Shown one piece after another: positions 11,331 through 22,360 of a stretch of DNA of 64,000 nucleotides. Each line of letters begins with the position of its first letter. Positions within the stretch are counted from its first letter, which is position 1. The notes under the pieces are model-generated. The model searched no databases. It was not told the DNA's origin and worked only from the letters and a program-made list of their open reading frames with translations. Origin of the DNA: Dasypus novemcinctus (taxonomy: Eukaryota > Chordata > Mammalia > Cingulata > Dasypodidae). The DNA lies in assembly GCF_030445035.2 (NCBI RefSeq), contig NC_080680.1, positions 115,966,228-116,030,227 on the forward strand. Direction: 5' to 3'. The translations under genes were made by a program, and so were the position numbers.

Positions 11331-11688
11331 GGGGAAACGGACTTGGCCCAGTGGTTAGGGCGTCCGTCTACCACATGGGAGGTCTGTGGTTCAAACCCCG
11401 GGCCTCTGTGACCCGTGTGGAGCTGGCCCATGCGCAGCGCTGATGTGTGGAAGGAGTGCCGTGCCACGCAGGGGTGTCCCCGCATAGGGGAGCCCCACAC
11501 GCAAGGAGTGCGCCTGTAAGGAGAGCCGCCCAGCGCGAAAGAAAGTGCAGCCTGCCCAGGAATGGCGCCGCTCACACTTCCAGTGCTGCTGACGACAAAA
11601 GAAACAAGATGCAGCAAATAGACACAGAGAACAGACAACGGGGGGGGGGGGGGGGGGGAATTAAAATAAATAAATCTTTAAAAAAAAA
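11331..11688 (+). mobile_element. DAS-type tRNA-derived SINE, full length
   Basis: Complete armadillo SINE: tRNA-like head with A-box-like 'tggcccagtggttagg' and B-box 'ggttcaaaccc' (internal RNA polymerase III promoter), GC-rich body and A-rich tail. It is flanked by a 14 bp target-site duplication agaaagtatcacct (11317-11330) / agaaagtatcgcct (11689-11702), one mismatch, as expected of L1-mediated insertion. A run of about 19 G at 11640-11658 is a likely length-polymorphic or error-prone site. Confidence 0.95.
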
Positions 11689-11702
11689 AGAAAGTATCGC
11701 CT

Positions 11703-11830
11703 AGACAGTGATGTTGAGGAGGCACAATAATGTGACTGTTTAGTACCATTGAATTATATACTTGAGAGTGGTTAAAATGGGAAGTTTTGAGTTATATATG
11801 TATGTTACTACAATAATAAGTTTAAAAAAA
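11703..11830 (+). mobile_element. L1 3'-tail fragment
   Basis: 'tatatacttgagagtgg' followed by 'ttaaaatgggaagtttt' and an A-rich end is the usual last 100 bp or so of an old L1. Confidence 0.6.
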
Positions 11831-11954
11831 AGATGGATGATGGTATCAATATGTTAGTTGATTGGAAAATATTCCCTTTATCTTGCACCTCCTTTTCTGT
11901 CCTTATTTACATTGACTCATTGACTTGTTTCCACAAAAGGATCAGTTAAGGCAG

Positions 11955-12250
11955 GAATATTGTTTTTTTTTCTCTTTTTTTGGTAATAATTAACTTTATT
12001 AAGGCAGCAGTTTAAATTTGAACACACAGTTGTGAAGGAAGAGAAGGAGGAAGAGAAGAGGTAAGAGAAGGAGCCAGTTTTTAGTTACAGAGAGAGTACT
12101 TACATCCTGGAAAGTGGCAGTTTTGTTAAGTTTAAGGCGGAGTGGGTTTTCTCTACAGCCAAAAGTTTCCAGGCAACTGAGATCCCTTTTACAGAATCTA
12201 GGGGAAATAAAAGAAAATGGAAACTGTAACTTTACCGAATACACTGACTA
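11955..12250 (-). pseudogene. Retroposed mRNA 3' end, parent unknown
   Basis: On the minus strand a spliced-looking, non-repetitive sequence ends in 'gccttaataaagttaatta' (AATAAA, roughly 11992-12000) and then an A-rich stretch (T-run at 11961-11985 on the plus strand). This is the layout of a processed transcript end. An 81-codon open frame (11999-12244) spans it but contains no domain I recognise. No clear target-site duplication was found, so it could instead be an unrecognised SINE or LTR end. It has no counterpart in copy B. Confidence 0.4.
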
Positions 12251-12259
12251 AACACATCA

Positions 12260-12400
12260 CAAAAGGTTTGTCTTAACTCCTCAGTTTCCTTTCCTCCCAC
12301 TTCTGCTATTTCTCCTCCCCACGATGATGTAAGGGAGAAGTTATTGTGGTGGATTTGCTGCCCTGTAGTCTTATCAGCCTCCCCACCAAAAGCACCCTAA
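12260..12400. other. Copy A flank matching 46060-46200
   Basis: 'gtaagggagaagttattg' here corresponds to 'gtgaagggagaagttactg' in copy B. No gene seen. Confidence 0.6.
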
Positions 12401-12409
12401 TAGGGAAAT

Positions 12410-12790
12410 ATAGTGGAATGCTTACTTGCAACACAGCTTCAAGAAAAGTCCTCTAGCCCTGCTTCAACCACACTGTCTCCCCTAGGAGCCTCTAATGTGC
12501 AAGTTATGGATCCACTACTGATACCCTCAGGGCTCTGCAACGGTCACGGTGAATTCCTTTCAGTCTCTCCAAAACACTACACTCTTCCTTATGCATTTAC
12601 ATATGCTGTTTTCTCAAGGTGGGAGGTTCTCTCCCAAGTTAAATACTATTATTTTCTAGGAAAACTTTCTAACCTCCTGGTCTGAAAAGGATGTCCCTCC
12701 TACGTGCTGTCAAAGACCCATGTGCTTTTCTCTCTCAAAACATTCCTCATTTATTCAACACATACCATGACATGTACTGTAGTGGGTAAG
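12410..12790 (+). mobile_element. L2-like LINE fragment
   Basis: Diverged sequence resembling the L2 3' half ('tttacatatgctgtttt', 'aactttctaacctcctgg', then 'cattcctcatttattcaac'). It matches 46230-46488 plus 46927-47010 of copy B, where an LTR splits it. A 90-codon open frame at 12413-12685 is not conserved in copy B and is not called as a gene. Confidence 0.55.
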
Positions 12791-13134
12791 AGGGATACCA
12801 TTCTGAGCAATAGATTCTCCAAATGGATCCTGGAGGCAGAATGCTCATGAAAGTTATTTTATGCTTTCAAGAAACAAGTGATTCCCATGCTATATTGAGT
12901 GTTTCAATGTGAAAAATTCATAGAACACTTTGAAAATAATTTCATCTAACTAAAATAGCTTTGTTATCCCACACTATCAAAGATAGAATAAAACTTTCAA
13001 TTAATCTCATTTATAAATTTATACAAAATCATAAATAAAGTATATTCAAACTGTATGGCAAGCTAATTAAAATTAATCTAATTTTTTCATTAATTCACAA
13101 AATTCCAAATTATCTTTGGAAAATCTATCAATAC

Positions 13135-13172
13135 CAACCAACCAACCAACCAAACAAACAAACAAACACATG
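13135..13172 (+). repeat. (ACCA)n/(ACAA)n simple repeat
   Basis: Tandem accaaccaacc units passing into acaaacaaac units, about 38 bp. Confidence 0.9.
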
Positions 13173-14597
13173 GTTATAACAAGACGCCAAAATGAATTTC
13201 ATAGACTACAACATTCATTCTTTTTAAAAATCTTAGTAAACTACATATAGGAAGATAGATTTTTAAAATAACAAAGATTATCTCTCTTAATTTATTAGTA
13301 CAATTCTAAGTGGTGAAATTTTGTATTTCCCTGAAAGTTGTCCAAGATTGCTAATAGAACTATTATTTAACATCTTTTTCTGATTGATCCAACCAATAGA
13401 ATAGGAGGAATAATATATATAATACCATTTATTGTTCATATATTCTTTAATGAGCATGTATTTTCTGATTATAAGCATAAAAATAATATTTAAAAATTTT
13501 CCTTTGAAGGGAATGCAGAATTTTGGCTCCAGTTTTTGTAAGAATAGTTAATGAGAAGGAAATTGGAGCAGACTTTCTATTGGTTTATTATATATATACT
13601 GATTTAAGGCCATTTAATATTATCATTTCAAGCAGTGAACCTCACAAATACATGCACTCTGTCTAGACACACTGGCACAGTCTCAAGCTTTGAAAGGGCA
13701 CCAGAGCCCACCATTTACAATGTGGCCAAGGTGGGCAGTACACATAAGAGGCAGTGTATCTACTGTGTCATGGTGGCGGTGATGGTGGTGGTGACGGGGT
13801 ATGGGGAAATAGCTGTGATTGTTGTTCTTGTGCTTCTTTATTTCTGAAAAAATGGGTAAAGTTACAGTTTTTTGGCTCTTTGGTTTTTGTCTGTCTCACT
13901 CTGAAGAGTCAATCTTTAGATTGATGCTCATCATTAGGCATCATCTATGAAAAGAAAGCAAACTGCACTTTAGGACTATGGATCATGGATTATTCAACCC
14001 TCTTCCTCTGTTTGCCAACAGTAGAGAGTAGTAGCTTGTGCATAAAGAAAATGTACACCCAGACTCCCTGAATGAACCCTGAAGACCTCTTAAACCAGGC
14101 TATGCCCCACTTGCCCTGGAAGGCTTCCTCAGAAGGAAGTGGATTGCACTAAGTATTGCATACTATCTTGGGTTCAGCTAGTTACTCCGCTGTTTATAAA
14201 ACAGCCTTATTTTTCACAGTATCAGACATCATTGGCAGGAGATCCTGTCCAAATAAACAAACTCCTAGGCAACCCACAGGAGACTATAAAGAGCAGTAGC
14301 GCTCAAGTAAGAACAAAGACCTTTGCTCCTTTTCTTAAATGGTTCTGAGACATGTACCAGGTTTTATCACTCACATTTCTGTGTGTGTATCAAGAATGCT
14401 TTGTTGTTTCTGGGAAGTTTAAGTTGAGCAATAGGGTCACAGCTGGGATTGATTCACCGAGTCCGTATTCTGCACGCTCTGACATTGCTAGGGCTGTGCT
14501 AGAGTGCAATAGCCCTGAGACTCTGGAATTCAACTGTGCCCCAGTCCTCTTACTCCTTTGTTCTCTTTGCTGATAAAGTTAAAGTGAAGTACTATGT
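13173..14597. other. Low-copy copy A DNA collinear with copy B
   Basis: Mostly low-copy sequence matching 47.4-47.84 kb and 48.4-49.26 kb of copy B. Examples are 'agagcccaccatttacaat' / 'agagcccactatttagaat' and 'atggatcatggattattc' / 'atggatcatgggcctaca'. The last part (about 14230-14597) has no match in copy B. It holds several short open frames but none with a recognisable product. It lies about 8-9 kb upstream of the receptor and could contain its non-coding exon or promoter. Confidence 0.5.
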
Positions 14598-14830
14598 TTT
14601 AGTGGCGAGCCCTTGATTTGGAGCGAGAGGACCTAGAGTTTAGTCTTGGCTGTATAACGTACTAGCTGTACAAACCTTGGGCAAGAATTTTGCCTGCCTG
14701 AGCATGGTGTGTCATCTCTCATAACAAGGTAACAATACCTACTTATAGTGTTGTGATGATTAACATAACCTAAAAGTTTTTGCACGGATTGAGTGCACAA
14801 TGTATGTTAATTTAATCTGAACTCCTTGGC
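14598..14830 (+). mobile_element. MIR element
   Basis: 'cctagagtttagtcttggct', 'tagctgtacaaaccttgggc' and 'gttgtgatgattaacat' follow MIR order. Absent from copy B at the matching position (about 49.3 kb), again pointing to a loss there. Confidence 0.75.
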
Positions 14831-15599
14831 TGACATTCTTTCATTTTCCAGGATAAGGGGAAACAACTAATTTAAAGTGATGTTTGTAAACATTCAAGGT
14901 ATTTCCTTCACTCTGTAATTCCTTATTGTCTATGTTTTTTCATTGTTTTATTCAGTACTTTTCAAATAAAATAAATTATTCATAATTCCCAGTTCCCCAC
15001 TTACCTTCTCCTTTTGAAAAGACTTCTTCCGAACTTACCCTAATGCTCCCTATTCAAACATCAATGTAGGATCCTCAACTTCACAAAAACTTGGATTACT
15101 AAGACTTCAGTTTTCCAACCCAGGAAATCATTCACCATTCCTTTCTATCAGTTTCACTAACTTCTTATATCCATGTACTGATGTTGTTGTTGCTGATCCT
15201 CAATCAGTTGACTTCCTAGCTTTCTTTGGACTATATTCATGCTCTAGAACTCAAGGTCAAGTATCCCACAATCTCAAACAACTGTTAGTAGTGGCGAAGG
15301 AGATAAAGTAAAAATTAAGCTTCATCCTCTGTAGAAAGTTATGTTATATATTTGTGTCAATATATATAACACAATCTGCCATATAAGTACTCGCCAACCT
15401 CTGGGTCCTAAATATTCCCAGAGAACCCACTAGAGGCTCCAGTAGGCCATTTAAATCCTCCTTTATTTTCCTCTATGAGACTTTGTAATCCCAGAAGTGA
15501 TTTAAAGTTGAAGCTTTAAATAATTCAGAAGGGATAACTTTTACAAGTCTTAGAGATAATGTTTTTAAGACTTAATTCTACCTAGCTTATTGGACATCA
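14831..15599. other. Copy A low-copy DNA collinear with 49.34-50.47 kb
   Basis: Matches copy B in two blocks ('tgttttttcattgttttatt' near 14933 and 'cccagaagtgatttaaagt' near 15490). No gene seen. Confidence 0.5.
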
Positions 15600-15902
15600 A
15601 CTTTTTCTTCTTTAAATTAATTTTTTTTCTGATTGTACAAATAATACATACTCCTTATAGAAAATTTGAAAATTTCAGAAAAACTCAAAGGAGGAAATGC
15701 AAGTCAGTCATAATTACAAATATAACTGTCAATATTTTGCTATATTTCTATGCATATACTATATAGGCACACTGCATTTATTTATATACTGCCTGCTTTT
15801 TAAGATTAATAATATAGTGTATATATTTTCTTATTATTTTATTAGGCAGAAAATATATGAAAGTAAAACATTTTTCTGTTGTATTTCTTTTACTTTTTTA
15901 GG
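15600..15902. mobile_element. Old interspersed repeat, family unsettled
   Basis: 'acaaataatacatactcctta' followed by 'gaaaatttgaaaatttcag' and 'ttctatgcatatactatat' is a common old mammalian repeat pattern that I cannot assign safely. Copy B has it at 50500-50709 plus 57448-57500, where the 6.7 kb L1 interrupts it. Confidence 0.4.
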
Positions 15903-16428
15903 GTATTGACAATGGTGGAGGACTAGGATCAGAGATTCTTTCCACTCTCTCTTCCTTATTAATAAATGCCAATTCCCATTGCCAGCAGTTCTCATAATGC
16001 CACCTATTATCATAGAATGTTAACTGAGTATGGCATACATTTTTTCTTTGGGTGGTGAAGCAGGCATAACTATGTAATATCCATAGTGTAGATGTCCAAC
16101 CTTAAGGAGAATAGCCAGTGTCTCCTGCCATTGCTTCCCAACTGTCTCCCTTAAATCCATTTATCTTCTATCAATCCTCTGGCCACTGACTCTGCTGTGA
16201 CAGCTCCAGGTCTTAATATTTTAACTCCTTCCACATTTATACTCTTCCAGGACCTGCAAAATTGCGTGTACCTTAGTAAGGAGAACACTCATTTTAGTGA
16301 GGAGACTTTAACTCATCTATTTATCTATCTATCCATAGAAACATAATTTGCAAAGAGGAGTAATCAATTGCACTTCAATTATATGGCATGTGTTCTATTA
16401 CCCATTACTTCAATTCTATTCATATTTT
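15903..16428. other. Copy A low-copy DNA collinear with 57.54-58.0 kb
   Basis: 'ggactaggatcagagattct' matches 'gactaggatcagaaattct' in copy B, and the homology runs to about 16330. No gene seen. Confidence 0.6.
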
Positions 16429-19400
16429 TTTCCTTTTTTGTCTTTATTTTTTTTATATTACATTAAAAAAATATGAGGTCCCCATATACCCCCCACCCCC
16501 CTCATCCCACTCCTTCCCCCATAACAACAATCTCCTCCATCATCATGAGCCATTCATTGCATTTGGTGAATACATCTCTGAGCACCACTGCACCTCATGG
16601 TCAATGGTCCACACCATAGCCCACACTCTCCCACAGTCCACCCAGTGGGACATGGGAGGACATACAATGTCCAGTAACTGTCCCTGCAGCACCACCCAGG
16701 ACAACTCCAAGTCCCAAAAACGCCCCCACATCTCATCTCTTCCTCCCACTCCCTACCCCCAGCAGCCACCATGGCCACTTTCTCCACACCAATGCCACAC
16801 TTTCTTTGTTTACTAATGACAATAGTTCGTGAATAGAATATCAGTAAGTCCACTCTAATCTATACTCTATTCCTCCATCCTGTGGACCTTGGAATGGTTG
16901 TGTCGACTCCACATCTATGTCAAGAGGGGGCTTAGATTCCACATGGATGCTGGATGCAATTCTCCTGCTTTCAGTTGTAGGCACTCTTGGCTCCCTGGTG
17001 TGGTGGTTGACCTTCTTCACCTCTATGTTAGCTGAGTAGGGTAAGTCCAATAAACCAGAGTGTAGGAGATGAAGTCTGTTGAGGCTCAGGGCCTGGCTAT
17101 CACATGGTCAGTCCAGAGATTCAGGTCCCCTGGGTATACATTAAACCCCAGCACCAACTACAGTTCTGATAAAAGTAACAGGAGAGGCTTGTGGACAAAG
17201 ATTACATCTGAATCCAGCTGCATCACACATAAACACAAACTCCAAAGTAGGGCCAACTGACATGGCACTGAACTCCATCTGCCATGACCATAGAACCTGT
17301 GGGTCTCTGTAGCCCTCAGAAGAACCAATACCTTTGGTTGTATCTACTTTATCTGTCTCTGGGACTCTGCTGAGGTGTGCATAAGGGCAACCCCTCTGAT
17401 AACCTACCAGCTCTTTTTGGAGGCTCATAGATGCATAAACTCATTTGTCCTTTCCATTTCCCCCTTTTATTCAGGTCAAAAAGCATTTTTAACTCATGGT
17501 ATTATATGTAGACTGAGATATTCTGCTGGTCCGAGTTGACCCTTCTATTCAAAGTCATTTTCTAGTTACATCATCAGCTAGTACTTGGTAGTAATCCCTC
17601 GGTGCCAGGGAGGTTCATTCTTAAGAGTCATGTCCCACACTAGGGAGAAGGCAACGCATTTACATGCTGAGTTGGCTTTGAGACTGACCACATTTGAGCA
17701 ACACAGAGGCTCTCAGGAGGTAACTCTTATGCACCCTGCAGCTCTAGGCCTTGTTCTTATTTCAGGTGCACAGGCTCACAAGCATAGTCATTAGTATCAA
17801 GGGCTCATTGTTGGACCTTCATTCTTTTTTAGTCTTTCCCATTGCACTTGGGGGATTGTTGCTGTTCCTTTAGGGACTGTGATAGACCTCCCCTGACTAG
17901 GAACTCAGCACTTCCTCAGTTGTTGTTTTTAATTGTGTCCACTATGAAAATATCCAAACATTTTTATGTATCCTTGATATATGCCCTGTAGAACTCCCTG
18001 CCAACCATGTGTCCCCTGTCAATAACATCCCACATCAGTATTCCTCCCCTACCATTGTTGAACCTCTCCGTGATACAAAACTTCTTCAAAAGTGAAGTCC
18101 AATGTATTGCCAGGTTCCATTAATAGTAAAATGGATTATAGTGATGAGTTTAAAGGTTAGATATAGAATACATATTAATTTAGAAAAATTAAGGTAAAAA
18201 TAAATTGGGGTATCAAAAAATAAAAAAATGCAAAAGCTTTGTTTTTGATGTTTTGCCTTCCATCACTGCAGTAAGTGTTGCCCTGTATGCAAATTGGCAA
18301 GGCAACTACTTCTGTCTTTTCCTCAGTGTCTACGTCCTATCTTTTTCTTTTCTTTTTTCTAATTATTAAGCTTATCTTCACAAAAGTTTTAGAACACAGT
18401 AATTCATATATACAATATACAGTACTCCCACATATCCAACATAAAACCCTTTTCCCTTCCACAGCAATAATCTTTTTACATATTCATACTATATTTACTG
18501 AAACTGATGTACAGATATTGAGACAATAGCTTTCAAAGAAGGTAACATTTGCATTTACATTGTGGTTTATATTATAGACTATACAATTTTCTAAATTTTT
18601 AGTTATCTTATATTTTACATTATGATTTACATTTTAGTCTATCACCCCCTATATATTTTTGGTGTAATTTTACATGTCTTATATCCATTCTCACATACTC
18701 TTGTGGAACACGTTTATTGCCCACACAGTTACATTGGTTCCATCTATTCAATACCTCTTTCCCCCTCCCCTTAGGGCCCACAGTGACAGTCAATCTTCAT
18801 TGCTTGAAGGGCCATATTCAGAGATCCTTGCAAAAGTGTTGAGGGCTTGACATGCTCAACTGCCCTAATGCACTGGGAGCCACCATTTCTCTTGAGAGAT
18901 ACAATTCCCTCTATTTGAGGGCATCAGTCCTCCCCAGGATGTGGGTATACCTTCACTCTCATTATATGGGTCTCTATCCAATGATATAACCCACTATGGC
19001 AAAATGAGTATTCACTTATTCCCTAGGAGCCTGTCCTGCATCAGATTATCCCCTTTAAGCATCTTAAACAGGTAACCTTCCTTATTATATTTTTGAAAAA
19101 GTTTTCTCAGCATTATACTCTTTTTTTTTTTTTAACTGTTACAGCATAGTTTATTAGTGAATGTTTTTAGATTTCACATCTTCTGAAACAGAACCTCACA
19201 TAGTACACAGCTTACATAAAACAATATATGAAGGGAAGCATGATTCCTGACCTCTAACTTGTGCCTTTAGTATGTTCCACAATGAAACCAGTGTACTACT
19301 TCCCATGACTAAATACTAATTGAAATTTTAGGCAGTTAACTTCCAAAAAATAATAACACAACTTTTTAACCTTGTACTAGATACCTTAAAAGATTTAAAA

Positions 19401-20113
19401 ATTTAATTCAACTCTTAATGCAGTATTACCAGAATTTCTTCTATTTAATTTTAATTGTACTTCATGCTATCAAAATTGCTGTTAGAATTACATTCAGCTT
19501 TGTTCTGTATTTTTTACTATATGCTTTGGAATCTGAGTAATTCCTAGTTTGTTTGTTTTCTCTGTTTACAGTTCCTGCAACAACTGCAGTTCCAAATGTC
19601 CTAATTAATCCTTCAATGATTGGGCCCAAAAATATTCTTATTACCACCAACATGGTTTCATCACAGAATGCGGCCAATGAATCAAACCCATTGAAGAGAA
19701 AACATGAAGATGATGACAATGATACTATGTAAAGAATGTAATCTAGCCTTGATGCATTTCAAAAATTTAGTTGATTTGAGCCCAGTATACTGAATTAGGT
19801 ATTCTAGATCTTCTCAAGTTGTACCTTAGGGAAAAATGTACCTGCAATATTCTTCACCTTAGTTAAAACCGTTAGATTTCATTAGTCAGAGTAGGAATGT
19901 TTTTTGCATTAGGTTTTAAAGGATGAAAACTTAAGAACTGTTTAAGAGCTTCATTAATGTCAAGTCCTACAGAAAATTCTATTTTTCGAAGGAGTTTTCT
20001 GCGATGTATCACTAACAGCAACACATAAATTTTAATTTCTACAGTAGGGTCAGTGACTAATCTTTAACACCATAATTTCTAATCTACATGTAAATCAGCA
20101 TTATACTCTTAAC
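16429..20113 (-). mobile_element. 5'-truncated L1, xenarthran-type long 3' region, antisense, with nested retropseudogene
   Basis: The tail (T-rich, 16429-16455 on the plus strand) is followed by the long 3' region shared with 50726-53757, including 'aaatatgaggtcc', 'ccatcctgtggaccttgg' and 'ccacccagtgggacatgg'-type phrases. It ends at about 20113. Near-matching direct repeats tctattcatatttt (16415-16428) and cctattcacatttt (20114-20127) bracket it. No ORF1 or ORF2 coding sequence is present. The TAF9B retrocopy at 19123-20094 is nested inside. Short open frames on both strands are repeat-derived. Confidence 0.75.
19123..20094. pseudogene. TAF9B (pseudogene): TAF9B retropseudogene with 5' inversion (twin priming)
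   Basis: A 972 bp insertion bounded by a perfect 16 bp duplication tcagcattatactctt (19107-19122 and 20095-20110). The left end is a minus-strand transcript end: a T-run, then the complement of AATAAA at 19150-19155. The right part is plus-strand: 19571-19732 encodes 53 residues plus a stop that match the C-terminus of TAF9B, a TFIID/SAGA histone-fold subunit (phrases [30 protein letters not shown]), followed by plausible 3' UTR. Opposite orientation of the two halves inside one pair of repeats is the signature of L1 twin priming. DNA before 19572 is a pyrimidine tract ending tttacag, which looks like an intron 3' end, so the source may have been partly unspliced. Only the last exon is present. 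No function is expected. The inversion breakpoint is not located precisely (between about 19160 and 19560). Confidence 0.85.
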
Positions 20114-20129
20114 CCTATTCACATTTTAA

Positions 20130-20335
20130 GATCCGAATATGGGCTAGGCCTTTGTTAAATTCTGATACCTAGTATGTCTACTCAGTTTATAGGGATATAC
20201 AAAGATGAAAAAGACAAATTTCTTGCCCTCAAGAGCTTCCAATTTAGTAGGGAGTACATAAATATGAAGGCAATGTAAAAATGAAATTTTCAGAAGGATT
20301 AAAATAAAACAGCCATTTAAAATAGAGTGACCATG
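20130..20335 (-). mobile_element. L2 LINE fragment, antisense
   Basis: 'cttgccctcaagagcttcc' followed by 'aatttagtagggagtacata' is the antisense of the L2 3' end. A related phrase occurs at about 58126 ('tttgcactcaagaagc'). Copy A/copy B homology fades here. Confidence 0.65.
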
Positions 20336-20940
20336 TAATTTATCTTACAAACCAAAACAAACAAACAAACAAAGAAAAATTTTTGAGAATAAAAGACGAT
20401 GCTATATTAATAATTTTGGGAAGCATCACACTGGGACTATTTACACTAGGACATAATCATAGGACATATGTTCCTTGTGATTCAAAGGACGAAGCTACCT
20501 CATCTGGTTGTGGGAATCAAGGAAATCTTTGAAAAGAGCTGGCTTTTGTGATATGCTTTGGTAGCAGCAGGACTTCCTTTTGATCAAGTTAGAGAAAACC
20601 CAATCTCGAAGCATCTTAAACAGTAAGGCATTTTGTTTTTTATCTCACATAACAAAAATTGCATAGGTTTGGTGTTACCAGGTTCAGCCCAGTCATCAAG
20701 TACACAGATATTTCCTGTTGTTTTTTTCCCTCTCTCCACTCAGCTGTTGTAAGTGTGCTGGTAGCTCCAGATATCATATCCTCACACTTCAAGAGGAGGG
20801 AAAGTAGGCCCTGTCCTTGTTTATTGCCCTATTTAAAGGTGAGAAACTTTCTCAGAAGTTGCTCATCCTGTTCTCCAGAAATGGCTCATATCCCAACTCT
20901 GCACCTTCAACGGCAAAGCGGAATGAGGTTACCTTGATTA
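20336..20940. other. Intergenic DNA, nothing recognised
   Basis: A short (aaac)n stretch lies near 20355. Small open frames at 20659-20937 and 20817-21002 have no recognisable domain. Confidence 0.4.
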
Positions 20941-20946
20941 GCCTGT

Positions 20947-21245
20947 GTCTTAGTTTCCTGGGCTGCTGTATCAAATTACCAGAAACTAGCGGACTTCAAT
21001 GAGAGAAATTTATTATCTCACAGTTCTGGAGGCAAAATTTCCAAAACGAAGATGTCAGAAGGACCATGCGCCTCATGTCTGTGTCTCCACTCCCTTCTTA
21101 TAAGAATACCATTTATATCCCATGTGACCTCATCTTAACTAATCATGTCTTTAAAGACCCTATTTCCATATAAGGTAACACTCACAGGCTGGGGGGGTTA
21201 GGACTTGAACATGTCTTTGATGAGGATGCAGTTCAACTCATATCA
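20947..21245 (-). mobile_element. MaLR-type LTR (MST/MLT1-like), antisense
   Basis: 'ttagtttcctgggctgctgt', 'tttattatctcacagttctgg', 'aagaccctatttccatataa' and 'ggggttaggacttgaac' follow the antisense order of MaLR LTRs. Subfamily not resolved. Confidence 0.65.
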
Positions 21246-22360
21246 GCTTGAAATAAGCTTTCTATTGTCCCACCATTAGTGAGCTTACTGTTTTTTGATA
21301 ATTAAACTAAAAAAAAAATTCGGAATTTTTTGAAAAGGAAGAAAGTAGAGAATGTTGTTGTATAAGCGACACTTTCCCCTTCTCTCTGTTCTTATTCTGG
21401 TGCTCCTGTTATTTGAACCCAACCAGAAGCTGAGGCAAGGGAGCATGTTGATTCAGTCCATGGAGCTCAGCCAGATTAGGCACAGAGAAAACTGAAGAAA
21501 GGTGGAGAATGGATCTGAATGGGCAAATGGGAGATACTTGGGGAAGTGTGTTGCACAGACTTCAAGGATAGGGTTTAGACCAGAAGTGGTGTGGGCAACA
21601 GTGCAAGCAAAAGTTTAGGAAAATGTGGGAGTATATAGTCAACAGAAAGTAGTCCTAATTGGTCAGACTGAAGTGAAAATTTAATGGCGTAATGGGAAAT
21701 GAGTCTGGAAGGTAGACTTGAATATCAGGCTAGAGAGTTTAGATTTTATTTGAGAGGTTTTGAGGTCCTGCTAAAGATTTTTGAACAAGGGATTGGCATA
21801 ATCATTTATAAATAGCAGAATGACTTTGATTTAGGAAATTGAATCTGTGATTTGTGATTGCCCGGCTCCCATTTATCTTTTCTCTGCTAAGAGTATCCTA
21901 ATTTTCTTGGGGGACCATTTTCCCCCACCTTCCAAATGAGATCATTATGAAATTTTAAAATGTTGGGAAGAGAGAACTCATTTGTTTGTTTTTCTGCAAG
22001 TGTTGTAGAAGCAGTCCTGGATTCCCTAGCAGCTAATTTACATTATGAACCTAGGTCTTACCTAATAATAGTGCTAAGAAAAGAGGACAGCAGAGATGAG
22101 ACCCGGGGAAAGAGGCTTAGCCCTGAGGACATCATTTGAACCACTGAATATAGCTGTTCCTTTTCAGGAACAATCAGACTGATTGTGAGATTACTGAAAT
22201 AGTTCAGGTGTGAGTTAATGAGATCCTCTACTGGAGGTGAAGGTGAGGCAATGAGAAAGGTTACAGATGACTCTCAGATCTTGTGTTCAGAAGAGTAAGA
22301 TTTAAGAGTACAGACTTAAAGCAGAGAAACCTAAATATGAATTTTATTTTTATCGCTTAG
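21246..22360 (-). mobile_element. L2 LINE, antisense, degraded
   Basis: Around 21440-21830 the sequence runs 'tttagattttatttgagag', 'ttttgaacaagggattggc' and 'agaatgactttgatttagg', which is the antisense of L2. Further L2-like phrases occur at 22190-22300 ('gttaatgagatcctc', 'tgactctcagatcttg'). Boundaries are approximate, and 21246-21430 is not assigned. Confidence 0.5.

Larger units (their letters stand above)
4570..20330 (+). repeat. Segmental duplication, copy A
   Basis: Copy A matches copy B (about 43.9-58.2 kb) in the same order and orientation. Matching landmarks (A/B): receptor 5647/44990; 'attttattgatgatg' at about 5798/45137; a MIR relic at about 9640/45400; L2-derived DNA at about 12650/46440; the block 13690-14200/48720-49240; 14880/49340; 'cccagaagtgatttaaagt' at 15490/50373; 'gactaggatcaga' at about 15922/57570; and 'gatgaaaaagaca' at 20204 with its relative at about 58105. 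Large size differences come from insertions private to one copy. Ends are approximate. Confidence 0.8.

Noticed and set aside
11331-11405. tRNA-like sequence with A and B boxes
   Set aside because: It is the head of a DAS-type SINE that continues into a SINE body with a poly-A tail and target-site repeats, so it is not a functional tRNA gene. The same holds for the heads of the other SINE copies.
12413-12685. 90-codon open frame in copy A
   Set aside because: The matching DNA in copy B does not keep the frame and looks L2-derived.
16388-16816. 142-codon plus-strand open frame
   Set aside because: It spans the edge between copy A DNA and the L1 insertion and has Pro/His-rich low-complexity content typical of that repeat.
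19462-19719. 85-codon minus-strand open frame
   Set aside because: It is antisense to the TAF9B C-terminus, which explains the sequence on the plus strand.
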